From BOG-1112 sp964635325 (lineage in GTDB: Bacteria > Bdellovibrionota_B > Oligoflexia > Oligoflexales > Bog-1112): a stretch of 38,145 bases of DNA. Numbering within the stretch: position 1 is the stretch's first letter; the number at the start of each line of letters is the position of its first letter. Both the position numbers and the translations under genes were made by a program. The stretch lies in the NCBI GenBank assembly GCA_964635325.1, contig CAZWOL010000027.1, positions 1 through 38,145 on the forward strand. Direction: 5' to 3'. This document shows, in pieces, positions 9,107-17,423 of this stretch. Below the pieces are notes generated by a model. It was not told the DNA's origin. It saw nothing but the letters and a program-made list of their open reading frames with translations, and made no database searches.

Positions 9107-9298
9107 ACGTCTTCGAAACAGATCAATTTCCGTTTAAGAACTTTGGAGGAACATCTTTTGAAAAGACTCTTGAATTTTTCCATTTTACTCAAATCACCAA
9201 ATCCTATCACCTTCATTCGAATGTCGATAGTTAAAGTTCTTGATTCATGTACCGAAACAACCCCGAAGTATTTTTCCAAGCAACCATTAGGAGCCAAT

Positions 9299-11155
9299 AT
9301 GAAACGTCAGTTACTCTCTGGACTCGTCTCATTCGTTACCGGCATGTCTGCCGGCACACTGCTTGCTTATGAGCAGTCCGACATGAACTGGGTCAACACA
9401 AAAAATTTAGTCATCAGCAGCAACAATTTGCAAACTGTCTTAGGACTCGAAGCCGATTCTAAGGTCAGCGAAATTTCAAAATTCACACTTAGCCCAAGCG
9501 AGTACCTGATCAAATACAACCAAGAGTATCGCGGAACACCGATTTTCTCTCGACTTGTAACAGTTAAGTACAACAGCAAAGGTCAAATGGTTGATATCAC
9601 TGGCTCCGTTATTTCTAACCTTGATGAAGATATTGGCAGCATCAAAGAATCTGAATTTATCGCTCCTGATGAAGTTCTACAAAGTGTGATTGCAAAACAT
9701 CACAAAAGCCAAGCTGCGGAAAAATACATTCGCAACAAACAAATTAAACGCTGGGTCTATCTCCACGAAGATAAATCAGCACAGTATGTTTACATTTTGT
9801 CTTGGGTTTATGAACACAAAAACAAAGTGTCACGTCCTTACAAAATCGTAGATGCAACCAATCTCGATGAAATCGACAGTTGGGAAGGTATCACACACGC
9901 ACAAAATGCAAACGGTCCTGGTGGCAACGCTAAAACTGGAAAATACAACTACGGCACAGATCTTGGTCCATTAGTAGTCGATGACACTTGTGCAATGACT
10001 AACCCCACGGTTGAAACTTGGGATATGAAAAACGCCCAAAGTGGTGGTGCAATTTTCCGTTTCATCTGCCCAACCAACACCTACAAAACAACAAACGGCG
10101 CCTTTTCTCCACTTAACGATGCCCACTTCATGGGCGGTGCAGTCTATGGCATGTACACCAATTGGTTTGGCCTTCCTCCTATTAGTCAAAAACTTAGAAT
10201 GCGTGTTCACTACGGCTTCAATTATGAAAATGCATTCTGGGATGGTACGCAAATGACCTTCGGTGACGGTGGTCAAAACATGTATCCTCTGATGTCATTT
10301 GACGTAACAGGTCACGAAGTAAGCCATGGTTTCACAGAACAACACTCTGGCCTCGTCTACAAAGGTCAGTCTGGTGGTATGAACGAAGCCTATTCTGATA
10401 TCGCTGGTGAAGCTGTTGAACTCTATGGTAAAGGGAAAAATGACTTCCTCGTTGGTGCAGACATCATGAAAAAAATGCAAGCTCTGCGCTTTATGGCAAA
10501 TCCAAAACAAGATGGTAACTCTATCGATAACGCAGCAGACTATACCGACAAACTGGATGTTCACTTCACATCTGGTGTTTACAACAAAGCGTTCTACACA
10601 CTTGCTACAACTGCAGGATGGGATGTTCGCAAAGCATTCGAAGTCTTCATGCTCGCAAACGCAAGCTACTGGACATCCACAGCAACGTTCAACAGCGGTG
10701 CGGATGGTGTTTGTAAAGCAGCTAAAGACAAATCCTATGACTTGAATGCAGTATCTAAAGCATTTCAAGCTGTCGGTGTAAAAGCTTGTGATGGTGCAGG
10801 CCCAACTCCAGACCCAACTCCAACTCCAGACCCAACTCCAGCTCCAAATGAAATGAAAAATGGTGTGCCCGTAACAGGTCTCGGTGCTCGCGTTGGTAGT
10901 GATATCTGGTACTTCATGAAAGTTCCAAAAAGCGCAACCATCGTACAATTCGTCATCACTGGTGGAACAGGTGATGCAGATCTCTACGTAAAACGCGGTG
11001 CTTTACCAACATCTACGGTCTTTGATTGCCGTCCATACTTGCTCGGCAACGACGAGATCTGTAGCATGAAAAACGATGGTGACAACACCTACTACGTCGT
11101 TCTCCATGGCTTTGACACTTTCAGTGGTGTTAGCTTAGTTGGACAATCTCAGTAG
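9299..11155 (+). CDS. Secreted M4 metalloprotease with C-terminal PPC domain
   Basis: Paralogue of the upstream protease with the same layout: signal peptide (1-23), FTP/PepSY-type pro-region, then an M4 domain with His339-Glu340-His343 of HEVSH, third zinc ligand Glu363 in GGMNEAYSD and His422. It adds a Pro-Thr-Asp linker (about 502-516) and a bacterial pre-peptidase C-terminal (PPC) domain (about 525-615) recognisable by GGTGDADLYVKRG. PPC domains are usually trimmed after secretion and may aid export or substrate binding. The frame is open from 9143, but ATG 9299 is chosen because it gives a signal peptide aligning with the paralogue and has AGGAG five bases upstream. A strong terminator follows. 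Confidence 0.95.
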   Translation: MKRQLLSGLVSFVTGMSAGTLLAYEQSDMNWVNTKNLVISSNNLQTVLGLEADSKVSEISKFTLSPSEYLIKYNQEYRGTPIFSRLVTVKYNSKGQMVDITGSVISNLDEDIGSIKESEFIAPDEVLQSVIAKHHKSQAAEKYIRNKQIKRWVYLHEDKSAQYVYILSWVYEHKNKVSRPYKIVDATNLDEIDSWEGITHAQNANGPGGNAKTGKYNYGTDLGPLVVDDTCAMTNPTVETWDMKNAQSGGAIFRFICPTNTYKTTNGAFSPLNDAHFMGGAVYGMYTNWFGLPPISQKLRMRVHYGFNYENAFWDGTQMTFGDGGQNMYPLMSFDVTGHEVSHGFTEQHSGLVYKGQSGGMNEAYSDIAGEAVELYGKGKNDFLVGADIMKKMQALRFMANPKQDGNSIDNAADYTDKLDVHFTSGVYNKAFYTLATTAGWDVRKAFEVFMLANASYWTSTATFNSGADGVCKAAKDKSYDLNAVSKAFQAVGVKACDGAGPTPDPTPTPDPTPAPNEMKNGVPVTGLGARVGSDIWYFMKVPKSATIVQFVITGGTGDADLYVKRGALPTSTVFDCRPYLLGNDEICSMKNDGDNTYYVVLHGFDTFSGVSLVGQSQ

Positions 11156-11159
11156 GTCC

Positions 11160-11217
11160 ATCATCCCAAGCGGAGTCTGCACAGCAGACAAAGTCGAGGG
11201 ATCGCCTGCTTAGCCAA
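11160..11217 (+). repeat. Dispersed palindromic repeat, full-length copy with internal hairpin
   Basis: This copy reads TCATCCCAAGCGGA, then the hairpin GTCTGC-ACA-GCAGAC, then AAGTCGAGGGATCGCCTGC and TTAGCCAA. Both conserved halves recur at 30.4 and 35.8 kb. It sits between the second protease stop and its terminator. Confidence 0.75.
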
Positions 11218-11238
11218 TGTGTAGTAACGTCTCTATAG

Positions 11239-11270
11239 GTTCCAGACTGAAAAGTCTGGAACTTTTTTTT
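11239..11270 (+). terminator. Rho-independent terminator after the M4 protease
   Basis: GTTCCAGACT and AGTCTGGAAC form a perfect 10-bp stem with a GAAA tetraloop, directly followed by eight T residues. On the other strand no T tract follows the stem, so it acts on the plus strand. The convergent gene's stop codon lies inside the T tract. Confidence 0.95.
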
Positions 11271-12177
11271 ATTTTGGGTTTTCTTCTGTTATAGCATCTT
11301 GACTGCCTCTAGACTCTAAAGCTTCCATCGCAAAAGAACTATAAACTGTATTGGTTATTTGACGAAGGGGGGCCAAGCGTCGTTCTCGGATGCACATGAT
11401 AATCGTTGTTCCAATACCAGCAACAGCAACGGCACCAAGAATCACAAGACCCCACGTTGCACCGGTAGACATTCCGGAATCAGACGGTTCTTGTGAACTA
11501 CAGTCGAGGTTACGATTGTCTTTCCAACTCAGGATATACGATATTACAGTTGGATCGAGGTCACCTGTGCTGTTGACAACCCAATTAGCATAGCATGGAG
11601 ATCCGTTATGAAAGGTCTTCGTTACATTGACCAGAGTTTCTCCAGAAGCAGCAGAGCGAATGCGAAGTGAGGTACCGGTATCTTCGCTTGCAAGGACATA
11701 AGCTGTGACTTTTCCTGCTGTCGCATCTTCGATCACTTGGAAGTTAACCAAACTTCCATCAGTAGAATTTCTAAGCTTTTGAGTACGCGTGTCTAAAATT
11801 GCGATACTTTCTTGTTTGCAAGTCTTGCTGATGCGAAAAACACCAGGTTGATTGGGAAGCGCATCACTCCAGTCAACAACGAAGGGACTGCTTGTATTGT
11901 AATTCAGATTGAGAACCTTATCGTGACCGATGCATTCGGATCGTAGAAAAAAACTTGAAGTCCCTGGTACCTGGTAGCTTGAATTTGAAGTATTAAGAAT
12001 GACCAAGTCCATTGCATCGGTGGTTTGGGCACATTTTAGGGTTTCTTGCAGAATGAAGGGATTGCTAATTCCAGCAAATGGTTCGAGACAGGGGACTGAT
12101 TCTTTCTTTGCAGATGCTGCAAAAGCTGAGACAGACAACAAACTGATTCCGGCAAACATAGAACGAAATAAAGACAT
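11269..12177 (-). CDS. Type I membrane protein with Cys-rich ectodomain, unknown function
   Basis: No family is recognised. A signal peptide (about 1-21, ending AFA-A) precedes an ectodomain of about 220 residues with six cysteines (30, 49, 82, 120, 195, 226), enough for three disulfides. A Ser/Gly spacer follows, then one transmembrane helix (about 241-262) with a basic stop-transfer RERR and a tail of some 35 residues. The layout implies an extracytoplasmic domain anchored in the inner membrane. AAGGA lies upstream of the ATG. It stands alone between the convergent protease and the ABC-F gene. Confidence 0.7.
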   Translation of the reverse strand: MSLFRSMFAGISLLSVSAFAASAKKESVPCLEPFAGISNPFILQETLKCAQTTDAMDLVILNTSNSSYQVPGTSSFFLRSECIGHDKVLNLNYNTSSPFVVDWSDALPNQPGVFRISKTCKQESIAILDTRTQKLRNSTDGSLVNFQVIEDATAGKVTAYVLASEDTGTSLRIRSAASGETLVNVTKTFHNGSPCYANWVVNSTGDLDPTVISYILSWKDNRNLDCSSQEPSDSGMSTGATWGLVILGAVAVAGIGTTIIMCIRERRLAPLRQITNTVYSSFAMEALESRGSQDAITEENPK

Positions 12178-12304
12178 AATCTGAGTTCCTTCAACGTGGT
12201 TGGTGGAATAACAGAAAAGTCCCTATACTAGCTCACAGCGATTTGCAAGTTTGTGTGCGTCGCGATGTCGCTAACATGTGCTCTTACAAAGTAGAGTCGG
12301 GAGC

Positions 12305-13894
12305 TTAACGATCCATCTTCTCGAGAAACTCTGCGTAACCCATTTGGTGATCGAGCAGCTTTCCACCTTTTAGCTCAAACACGCGATTGCTGACAGTTTC
12401 TGCAAGATACTGATCGTGTGTGGCCATCAAGATAGTTCCTGGAAAACTCATCAAGGCGTTGTTCAAAGCAGTAATCGATTCGAGATCCAAGTGGTTAGTT
12501 GGACCATCCAGAACCAAAACGTTCGAACTTTGCATGATCATTTTTGCGAATAAGCAGCGTACTTTCTCACCTCCGGACAAGACGTGAGCACTCTTGAGAG
12601 TTTCTTCACCAGAAAACAACATACGTCCAAGAAAGCTACGGATGAAATTTTCGCTCTTGTCTTCGGAATACTCACGAAGCCAGTCGATGAGGTTCATCGT
12701 CTTGCCCTCAAAGAAAGGATTGTGATCTTTGGGCAAATAGGCTTGGTTGGTTGTAACACCCCACTTGAATTCACCACTATCGGGTTCGATCTGTCCCATA
12801 AGAATTTCGAAGAGTGTGGTTTTGGAAATCTCGCTATCACCAACAAAGAGAGCTTTGTCACCCTTACGAAGGGAGAATGTGACATTATCCAAAACTTTTT
12901 CACCGTTCATCGTTTTGGTGATACCGGTCACATCGAGCAACATGTCACCAGCTTCTCGTTTTTGTTGGAAGAGAATATTAGGTCGCTTACGTGTAGAGGT
13001 TGGAAGCTCGTCGAGAGTCAATTTTTCCAACTGTTTCTTACGAGAAGTTGCCTGACGAGATTTCGAAGCATTGGCACTAAAGCGCTGAATGAAGGTTTCC
13101 AATTCTTTCGCTTTGTCTTCTTTCTTCTTGTTCGCATTGCTACGCAATTCCAAAGCAAGCTGACTGGACTGAACCCAAAAATCGTAGTTACCAACATAGA
13201 CACTGGCTTTGCCATAATCGATGTCAACCATATGCGTACATATTTTGTTAAGGAAGTGACGATCGTGGGAAATGACTATAACGGTGTTGTCAAAGTTCAG
13301 AAGATATTCTTCTAACCAACGGATGGAGCGATCATCCAAGTGGTTGGTCGGCTCATCGAGCAATAGATTGTTAGGTTTACCAAAGAGAGCTTGGGCAAGG
13401 AGCACCTTAACTTTTTCGGAGTCTTTGAGCTCTTTGAGTTGTTTGTTTAGGAGTTCTTCACCAATACCTAAACCATTGAGCAAGGTCGCAGCATCTGTCT
13501 CTGCTTCCCATCCGCCTAAAGTTGCAAATTCAGACTCCAATTCAGCAGCACGACTACCATCTTCATCTGAAAAATCTGGCTTAGCATAAAGCGCATCTTT
13601 TTCGTTCATGATCGCATGCAGGCGTTCGTTACCCATCATAACGGTTTGGATGACGGTCTCTTCTTGGAAACGAAATTGGTCCTGCTTCAATACGGACAGA
13701 GTCTGCCCTGGAGAGATCACAATCTCGCCTTCAGAGGGTTCTTGCTCTCCTGCAAGAATCTTCATGAAAGTTGATTTACCGGCGCCATTGGCTCCAATAA
13801 TGCCGTAGCAGTTGCCGTCAACAAACTTGATGTTAACGTTTTGAAATAACTTCCTGCTGCCAAAGTACATTCCAATATTATGCGTGCTGATCAT
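12305..13894 (-). CDS. ybiT: ABC-F ATPase, YbiT type, with degenerate second nucleotide site
   Basis: A cytoplasmic two-domain ATPase without membrane helices; ABC-F proteins act on ribosomes. Length (529) and sequence follow E. coli YbiT closely, including FSANASKSRQATSR (272-285) in the interdomain linker. Domain 1 is intact for nucleotide binding: Walker A GANGAGKS (34-41), Walker B LLLDE with Glu181, switch His210. Its signature region (LKELKDSEK) lacks LSGG, as in YbiT. Domain 2 has a good signature (LSGGE, 439-443), but its Walker A reads GDSEISKT (Gly to Ser before Lys) and its Walker B reads VLDG instead of DE at 464. One composite site therefore looks competent and the other dead. 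Start is ATG. Confidence 0.9.
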   Translation of the reverse strand: MISTHNIGMYFGSRKLFQNVNIKFVDGNCYGIIGANGAGKSTFMKILAGEQEPSEGEIVISPGQTLSVLKQDQFRFQEETVIQTVMMGNERLHAIMNEKDALYAKPDFSDEDGSRAAELESEFATLGGWEAETDAATLLNGLGIGEELLNKQLKELKDSEKVKVLLAQALFGKPNNLLLDEPTNHLDDRSIRWLEEYLLNFDNTVIVISHDRHFLNKICTHMVDIDYGKASVYVGNYDFWVQSSQLALELRSNANKKKEDKAKELETFIQRFSANASKSRQATSRKKQLEKLTLDELPTSTRKRPNILFQQKREAGDMLLDVTGITKTMNGEKVLDNVTFSLRKGDKALFVGDSEISKTTLFEILMGQIEPDSGEFKWGVTTNQAYLPKDHNPFFEGKTMNLIDWLREYSEDKSENFIRSFLGRMLFSGEETLKSAHVLSGGEKVRCLFAKMIMQSSNVLVLDGPTNHLDLESITALNNALMSFPGTILMATHDQYLAETVSNRVFELKGGKLLDHQMGYAEFLEKMDR

Positions 13895-14066
13895 AAGCTT
13901 CTTCTTCTAAAGACGTTGGTCGGTCGGTTTTTCGAAATCCGAAATGAGACCGTTTCTAGCATATTTTATGTCCCAAAGTCGACGCCGGACCTCACAGCGC
14001 TTGGCGGAAGCACTGCCCTGTGCTACAAATTCGTGTCACGAACCTTAGCAGACGAGTCGAAATACG

Positions 14067-15386
14067 GTGCAATCACAGTCACTACATAGCTCCCAAAGCT
14101 GGCTCGCCCCACTCAGCCCCATAAAATGGCAGTGTGGCTCCGCGACGGGGGAACTTATCGCTCTTTCTGAAAAGAGCTTGCGAATAAAGGGCTTAAATCA
14201 GCCTCAGACGAATGCCAATGCGCTAGAGCTCAGCATCGAATGGGAGCTGCAGCATTTTTTGCTGCTTGGCACCTTGAGTCCCGAAGCCTCGGGACCTGAT
14301 CAGGTTTATACTGTGGCCTCCAGCCACCAATCCAAACTCCACGAGCTCCTCAATCTATTGCGCAAAAGCCAGCACCTTCGCATCTGCCAAGAACAGGATG
14401 TCGAAGCTAGCGACCGATTTACGGGATTTTCTCGTTTTTCATTCATACCTGAGGCTATGCCTGATTTGGATTGGGACGATATTTCTCTGCAACAAACCTT
14501 TCTTGGACACACCTTTTCGGCACCACTGTTGATTACAGGAATGACGGGGGGCATTGCTAAGGGGCAGGAGTTGAACTATCGACTCGCAAAAGCTGCAGAG
14601 ACCTGGGGCATCCCCATGGGCATAGGCTCACAACGACTCGCTCTAGAAAATCCTGAGCACCGCAAAATTTTCACTGTCAAAGACCATGCTCCCAATCTGT
14701 TTTTGATTGCCAATTTAGGAGGTAGTCAACTTCTTGGAAGCGACGCAGTGCAACTTGCTCGTGATGCTGTAACCATGGTTGCTGCAGATGCTCTCGCCAT
14801 CCATCTCAATGTCATTCAAGAATGTGTGCAGGTTGAAGGCAGTCCTCGCTTTCGAGGCTTACTTGGAAATGTTGCACGCATTTGTGAGCAAGTCTCGGTT
14901 CCTGTGATCATCAAAGAAGTAGGTTCTGGAATCAGTCCAGCAACAGCACAACGGCTTATCAAAGCTGGAGTTTCTGCAATCGACTGCGGAGGTAAGGGAG
15001 GCACCTCCTGGGGCTATATCGAAGGGTTGCGTAGCAGTAGCAATGAAACACTTGCACTTGCTCACACCTTCCGAGACTGGGGCATTCCGACTGCGTACAG
15101 TCTTCGTGCGATCCGTCAGCAGCTACCTAATATAGACCTCATCGCAACCGGAGGTATCCGAGATGGGCTGACGGTTGCCAAAGCTCTTGGGCTAGGAGCC
15201 ACGATGGTGGGTCTTGGACTTCCGCTTCTACGAGCTGCGAGCGAGTCTGAGCAAAAACTTCATGAAGTACTAGGTACGATCGTGAAAGGCTTACAAACAA
15301 CAATGCTAGCGACTGACTGTGCACAACTTTGTGACCTTCGGTCCAAACTCATCTGCGGGCAAGCCTTTGAAAAAGATCCTAGTTAG
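14067..15386 (+). CDS. fni: Type 2 isopentenyl-diphosphate isomerase with N-terminal extension
   Basis: An FMN-dependent enzyme that interconverts isopentenyl and dimethylallyl diphosphate. Family motifs appear from residue 99: RKSQHLRI, LLITGMTGG (154-162), MGIGSQR (184-190), HLNVIQECVQVEG (246-258), IIKEVGSG (281-288), CGGKGGTSW (307-315), ATGGIRDG (360-367). About 95 residues precede the domain, where homologues have about ten. This stretch (GELIALSEKSLRIKG, then LELSIEWELQ) has a PilZ-like beta pattern but no RxxxR. The start is uncertain: GTG 14067 opens the frame without a clear Shine-Dalgarno, and in-frame GTG 14313 would give a normal 357-residue enzyme. No ATG lies before the conserved domain. 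It heads the isoprenoid cluster, ten bases from the next gene. Confidence 0.9.
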   Translation: MQSQSLHSSQSWLAPLSPIKWQCGSATGELIALSEKSLRIKGLNQPQTNANALELSIEWELQHFLLLGTLSPEASGPDQVYTVASSHQSKLHELLNLLRKSQHLRICQEQDVEASDRFTGFSRFSFIPEAMPDLDWDDISLQQTFLGHTFSAPLLITGMTGGIAKGQELNYRLAKAAETWGIPMGIGSQRLALENPEHRKIFTVKDHAPNLFLIANLGGSQLLGSDAVQLARDAVTMVAADALAIHLNVIQECVQVEGSPRFRGLLGNVARICEQVSVPVIIKEVGSGISPATAQRLIKAGVSAIDCGGKGGTSWGYIEGLRSSSNETLALAHTFRDWGIPTAYSLRAIRQQLPNIDLIATGGIRDGLTVAKALGLGATMVGLGLPLLRAASESEQKLHEVLGTIVKGLQTTMLATDCAQLCDLRSKLICGQAFEKDPS

Positions 15387-15395
15387 GATTTTGCA

Positions 15396-16403
15396 ATGAC
15401 ACTCACACACAAAATCACCATTCCGGGTAAGCTTATGCTTGTCGGAGAGTATGCCGTCCTCTTTGGAGGAACAGCGCTTGCCTCGAGCATCACTCGTGAA
15501 ATGCGGATGTATGCAGAACTCAGCAACGACAAGAATTTTCATATCCAAACCCCCATATGGAACAAACCCTTTATTGGTGACTTGGAAACAATTCCGCATG
15601 ATCTAGAACGCTCTCCCTTAGTCAGAGCACTCAAAAAAGGTCAGGAACACTTTCAAAATGCTCCACTGCACATCCGAATCGAATCGCAACTCGACCTCAA
15701 AGGAGGCATGGGATCTTCGTCAGCAGTCATCTTAGGAGCTCTTGCTGCATGCGCACATTTTGCAAAAAACTCAAATGATGCATCTCCTCTCACACTCGCA
15801 AAGTTAGCGTACACAGTGCAAAGAGACTTACAGGGTCAGGCCTCAGGTTACGATGTGCTCACACAGTGCCTGGGAGGTCTAGTGAGCCTGCAGAATAGTG
15901 ATCCGTCTTGGCCTGGACATTGGCAAAGACAAACAAGGTTAGAGAAACATTTTGCCAGATGCATTCATTTTTTTGTAGGTGGACGTGGAGCACCAACCAT
16001 ACCTGTGATGACAGATACTTTGAATTGGCTGAAGAACCATGATCAAATCGAAAACATGATGAGTTGTTCCGAAAAACTTTATGACGGGTTTCAGAAGTTC
16101 TTTGCAGATACATTGATGCAAACTCACGACCTCATCCCCCTTATTGTGAAGCATCGTAAGATCTTTGCAGAATCTCCACACTTTCCCAAGGATCTCGCTC
16201 AGATTTTGCGACAAGTTCCGGGCTGTGATGAAAGATGGACCTTTAAAACCACAGGATCTGGAGGAGAAGATGCATTGCTCCTCGTCGGAAATTTAGATTG
16301 TATAGGTGAAGCCACACAGGTTCTAGCAAAGGCAGGATGGTCTGTGTTGGATTCCGTTTGGACAGACAAAGGACTATGCGTGGAGGAAATTCATTCACCA
16401 TGA
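15396..16403 (+). CDS. GHMP kinase of the mevalonate pathway, probably phosphomevalonate kinase
   Basis: A GHMP-family kinase with ATP loop GGMGSSSA (103-110), an N-terminal PGKLMLVGEYAV (10-21), a likely catalytic Asp153 in QASGYD, and a C-terminal TTGSGGED (285-292). GEYAV, rather than the GEHAVVYG of most mevalonate kinases, and the GSGGED motif point to phosphomevalonate kinase, but mevalonate kinase cannot be excluded. It lies between the isomerase and the decarboxylase and its last four bases (ATGA) overlap the decarboxylase start. Only one of the two kinases the pathway needs is present here. AGGA precedes the ATG. Confidence 0.8.
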   Translation: MTLTHKITIPGKLMLVGEYAVLFGGTALASSITREMRMYAELSNDKNFHIQTPIWNKPFIGDLETIPHDLERSPLVRALKKGQEHFQNAPLHIRIESQLDLKGGMGSSSAVILGALAACAHFAKNSNDASPLTLAKLAYTVQRDLQGQASGYDVLTQCLGGLVSLQNSDPSWPGHWQRQTRLEKHFARCIHFFVGGRGAPTIPVMTDTLNWLKNHDQIENMMSCSEKLYDGFQKFFADTLMQTHDLIPLIVKHRKIFAESPHFPKDLAQILRQVPGCDERWTFKTTGSGGEDALLLVGNLDCIGEATQVLAKAGWSVLDSVWTDKGLCVEEIHSP

Positions 16404-17398
16404 ACATAATTTATAAGGCACGAGTTCCTACGAACATTGCATTCATCAAATACTGGGGAAAAAGCGATGAATTGCTGCAGTGGCCAACCAACGATTCGTT
16501 ATCCATGAGCTTAGATCTTTATTCTGAGACACTCTCCTCCTGGGAACCGTTAGAGGAAAGTTCTGGTCGCTACGTTTTTGCTTCTGACCAAGAGATTGCG
16601 AGCAGCGAACCTTTTTTGCACAAAGGCCTTCGTCACGTACAGTTTCTAGCTCGTGAACTTGGTTTTTCCGAACCTATTTATTTGAGTACATACAATGAAT
16701 TTCCCTCAAGCTGTGGCATTGCAAGCAGTGCTAGCGGTCTGGGTTCGCTCACACTTGCAGCGATCGCATGTTGGACACGATCTCCAAATTGGGAAGCACT
16801 ATCCGAAAAAGGTTTCTCCCACGAACGCATTGCTCATCTAGCACGACTTGGTTCGGGAAGTGCCGGTCGCAGCTTCTGGGGTGGTTTTGTACAGTGGCAA
16901 CGTGGAGAGACAGCTCAAAGTCAAAAACTTAGTCCCGTACTCACAGCAGATTACTGGAAGCTACGTGATTGCATTGTCATTCTGTCTGACAAAGAGAAAA
17001 GCATCAGCTCAACACGTGGTCATCGACTAGCACAGCAAAGCCCGCTTTTTTCTTCACGTCTCGCTGGGCTTCCTAAACGTTTGCAAGACGTACAAAATGC
17101 ATTGAAAGCACGAAATATCAAAATTCTAGGCCCTCTACTCGAAGCCGAAGCGACAGAAATGCATTTGGTTATGGAAAGTTCAGGGTGTGCATATAGGACA
17201 GAAGCGACGCATGACTTCTTAAGTTTCTTGCAGGACATGCGTACTCGTGAGCAACTCTCTATATTTTTTACACTCGATGCAGGACCAAATGTGCATCTTA
17301 TCTACGAGGAGCAGGATCGCTCCCGTGTCCAAGCACTTCTCAAAGACTATCGCTGCATTGACAGCGGCATCAGTCCTGGTCCAACATTGGTCGTCTAA
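16400..17398 (+). CDS. mvaD: Diphosphomevalonate decarboxylase
   Basis: It converts mevalonate diphosphate to isopentenyl diphosphate with ATP. Signature motifs are PTNIAFIKYWGK (10-21), NDSLSMSLD (31-39), the ATP loop GIASSASGLGSL (106-117), GSAGRSFWGGF (153-163) and TLDAGPN (291-297) with the conserved catalytic Asp293. Length (332) is typical. The frame is open further upstream, but ATG 16400 is chosen because it overlaps the kinase stop as ATGA and gives the exact family N-terminus. Cytoplasmic; third gene of the isoprenoid cluster. Confidence 0.95.
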   Translation: MNIIYKARVPTNIAFIKYWGKSDELLQWPTNDSLSMSLDLYSETLSSWEPLEESSGRYVFASDQEIASSEPFLHKGLRHVQFLARELGFSEPIYLSTYNEFPSSCGIASSASGLGSLTLAAIACWTRSPNWEALSEKGFSHERIAHLARLGSGSAGRSFWGGFVQWQRGETAQSQKLSPVLTADYWKLRDCIVILSDKEKSISSTRGHRLAQQSPLFSSRLAGLPKRLQDVQNALKARNIKILGPLLEAEATEMHLVMESSGCAYRTEATHDFLSFLQDMRTREQLSIFFTLDAGPNVHLIYEEQDRSRVQALLKDYRCIDSGISPGPTLVV

Positions 17399-17423
17399 TT
17401 ACGGATACAGCAGAGGTTACTAT

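Noticed and set aside
8971..9297. 108-codon minus-strand frame through the inverted repeat
   Set aside because: It consists mainly of palindromic repeat sequence, with no family similarity or ribosome-binding site.
9143..9298. Longer reading frame upstream of the second M4 protease
   Set aside because: It would place 52 extra residues before a good signal peptide; ATG 9299 has a Shine-Dalgarno and aligns with the paralogue.
10295..10948. 217-codon open frame antisense to the second M4 protease
   Set aside because: It is a Cys/Phe/Trp-rich shadow of the protease, including its Pro-Thr linker read backwards; not protein-like.
11239..11270. Bidirectional terminator for the convergent membrane-protein gene
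   Set aside because: On the minus strand the stem is followed by a mixed sequence, not a T run, so only plus-strand function is supported.
12584..13315. 243-codon open frame antisense to the ABC-F gene
   Set aside because: It is the complement of a strongly conserved gene, shows no recognisable domain and has no good start signal.
17247..17423. Longer reading frame upstream of farnesyl synthase
   Set aside because: It lies inside mvaD in another frame, and ATG 17424 has a ribosome-binding site and gives the normal enzyme length.
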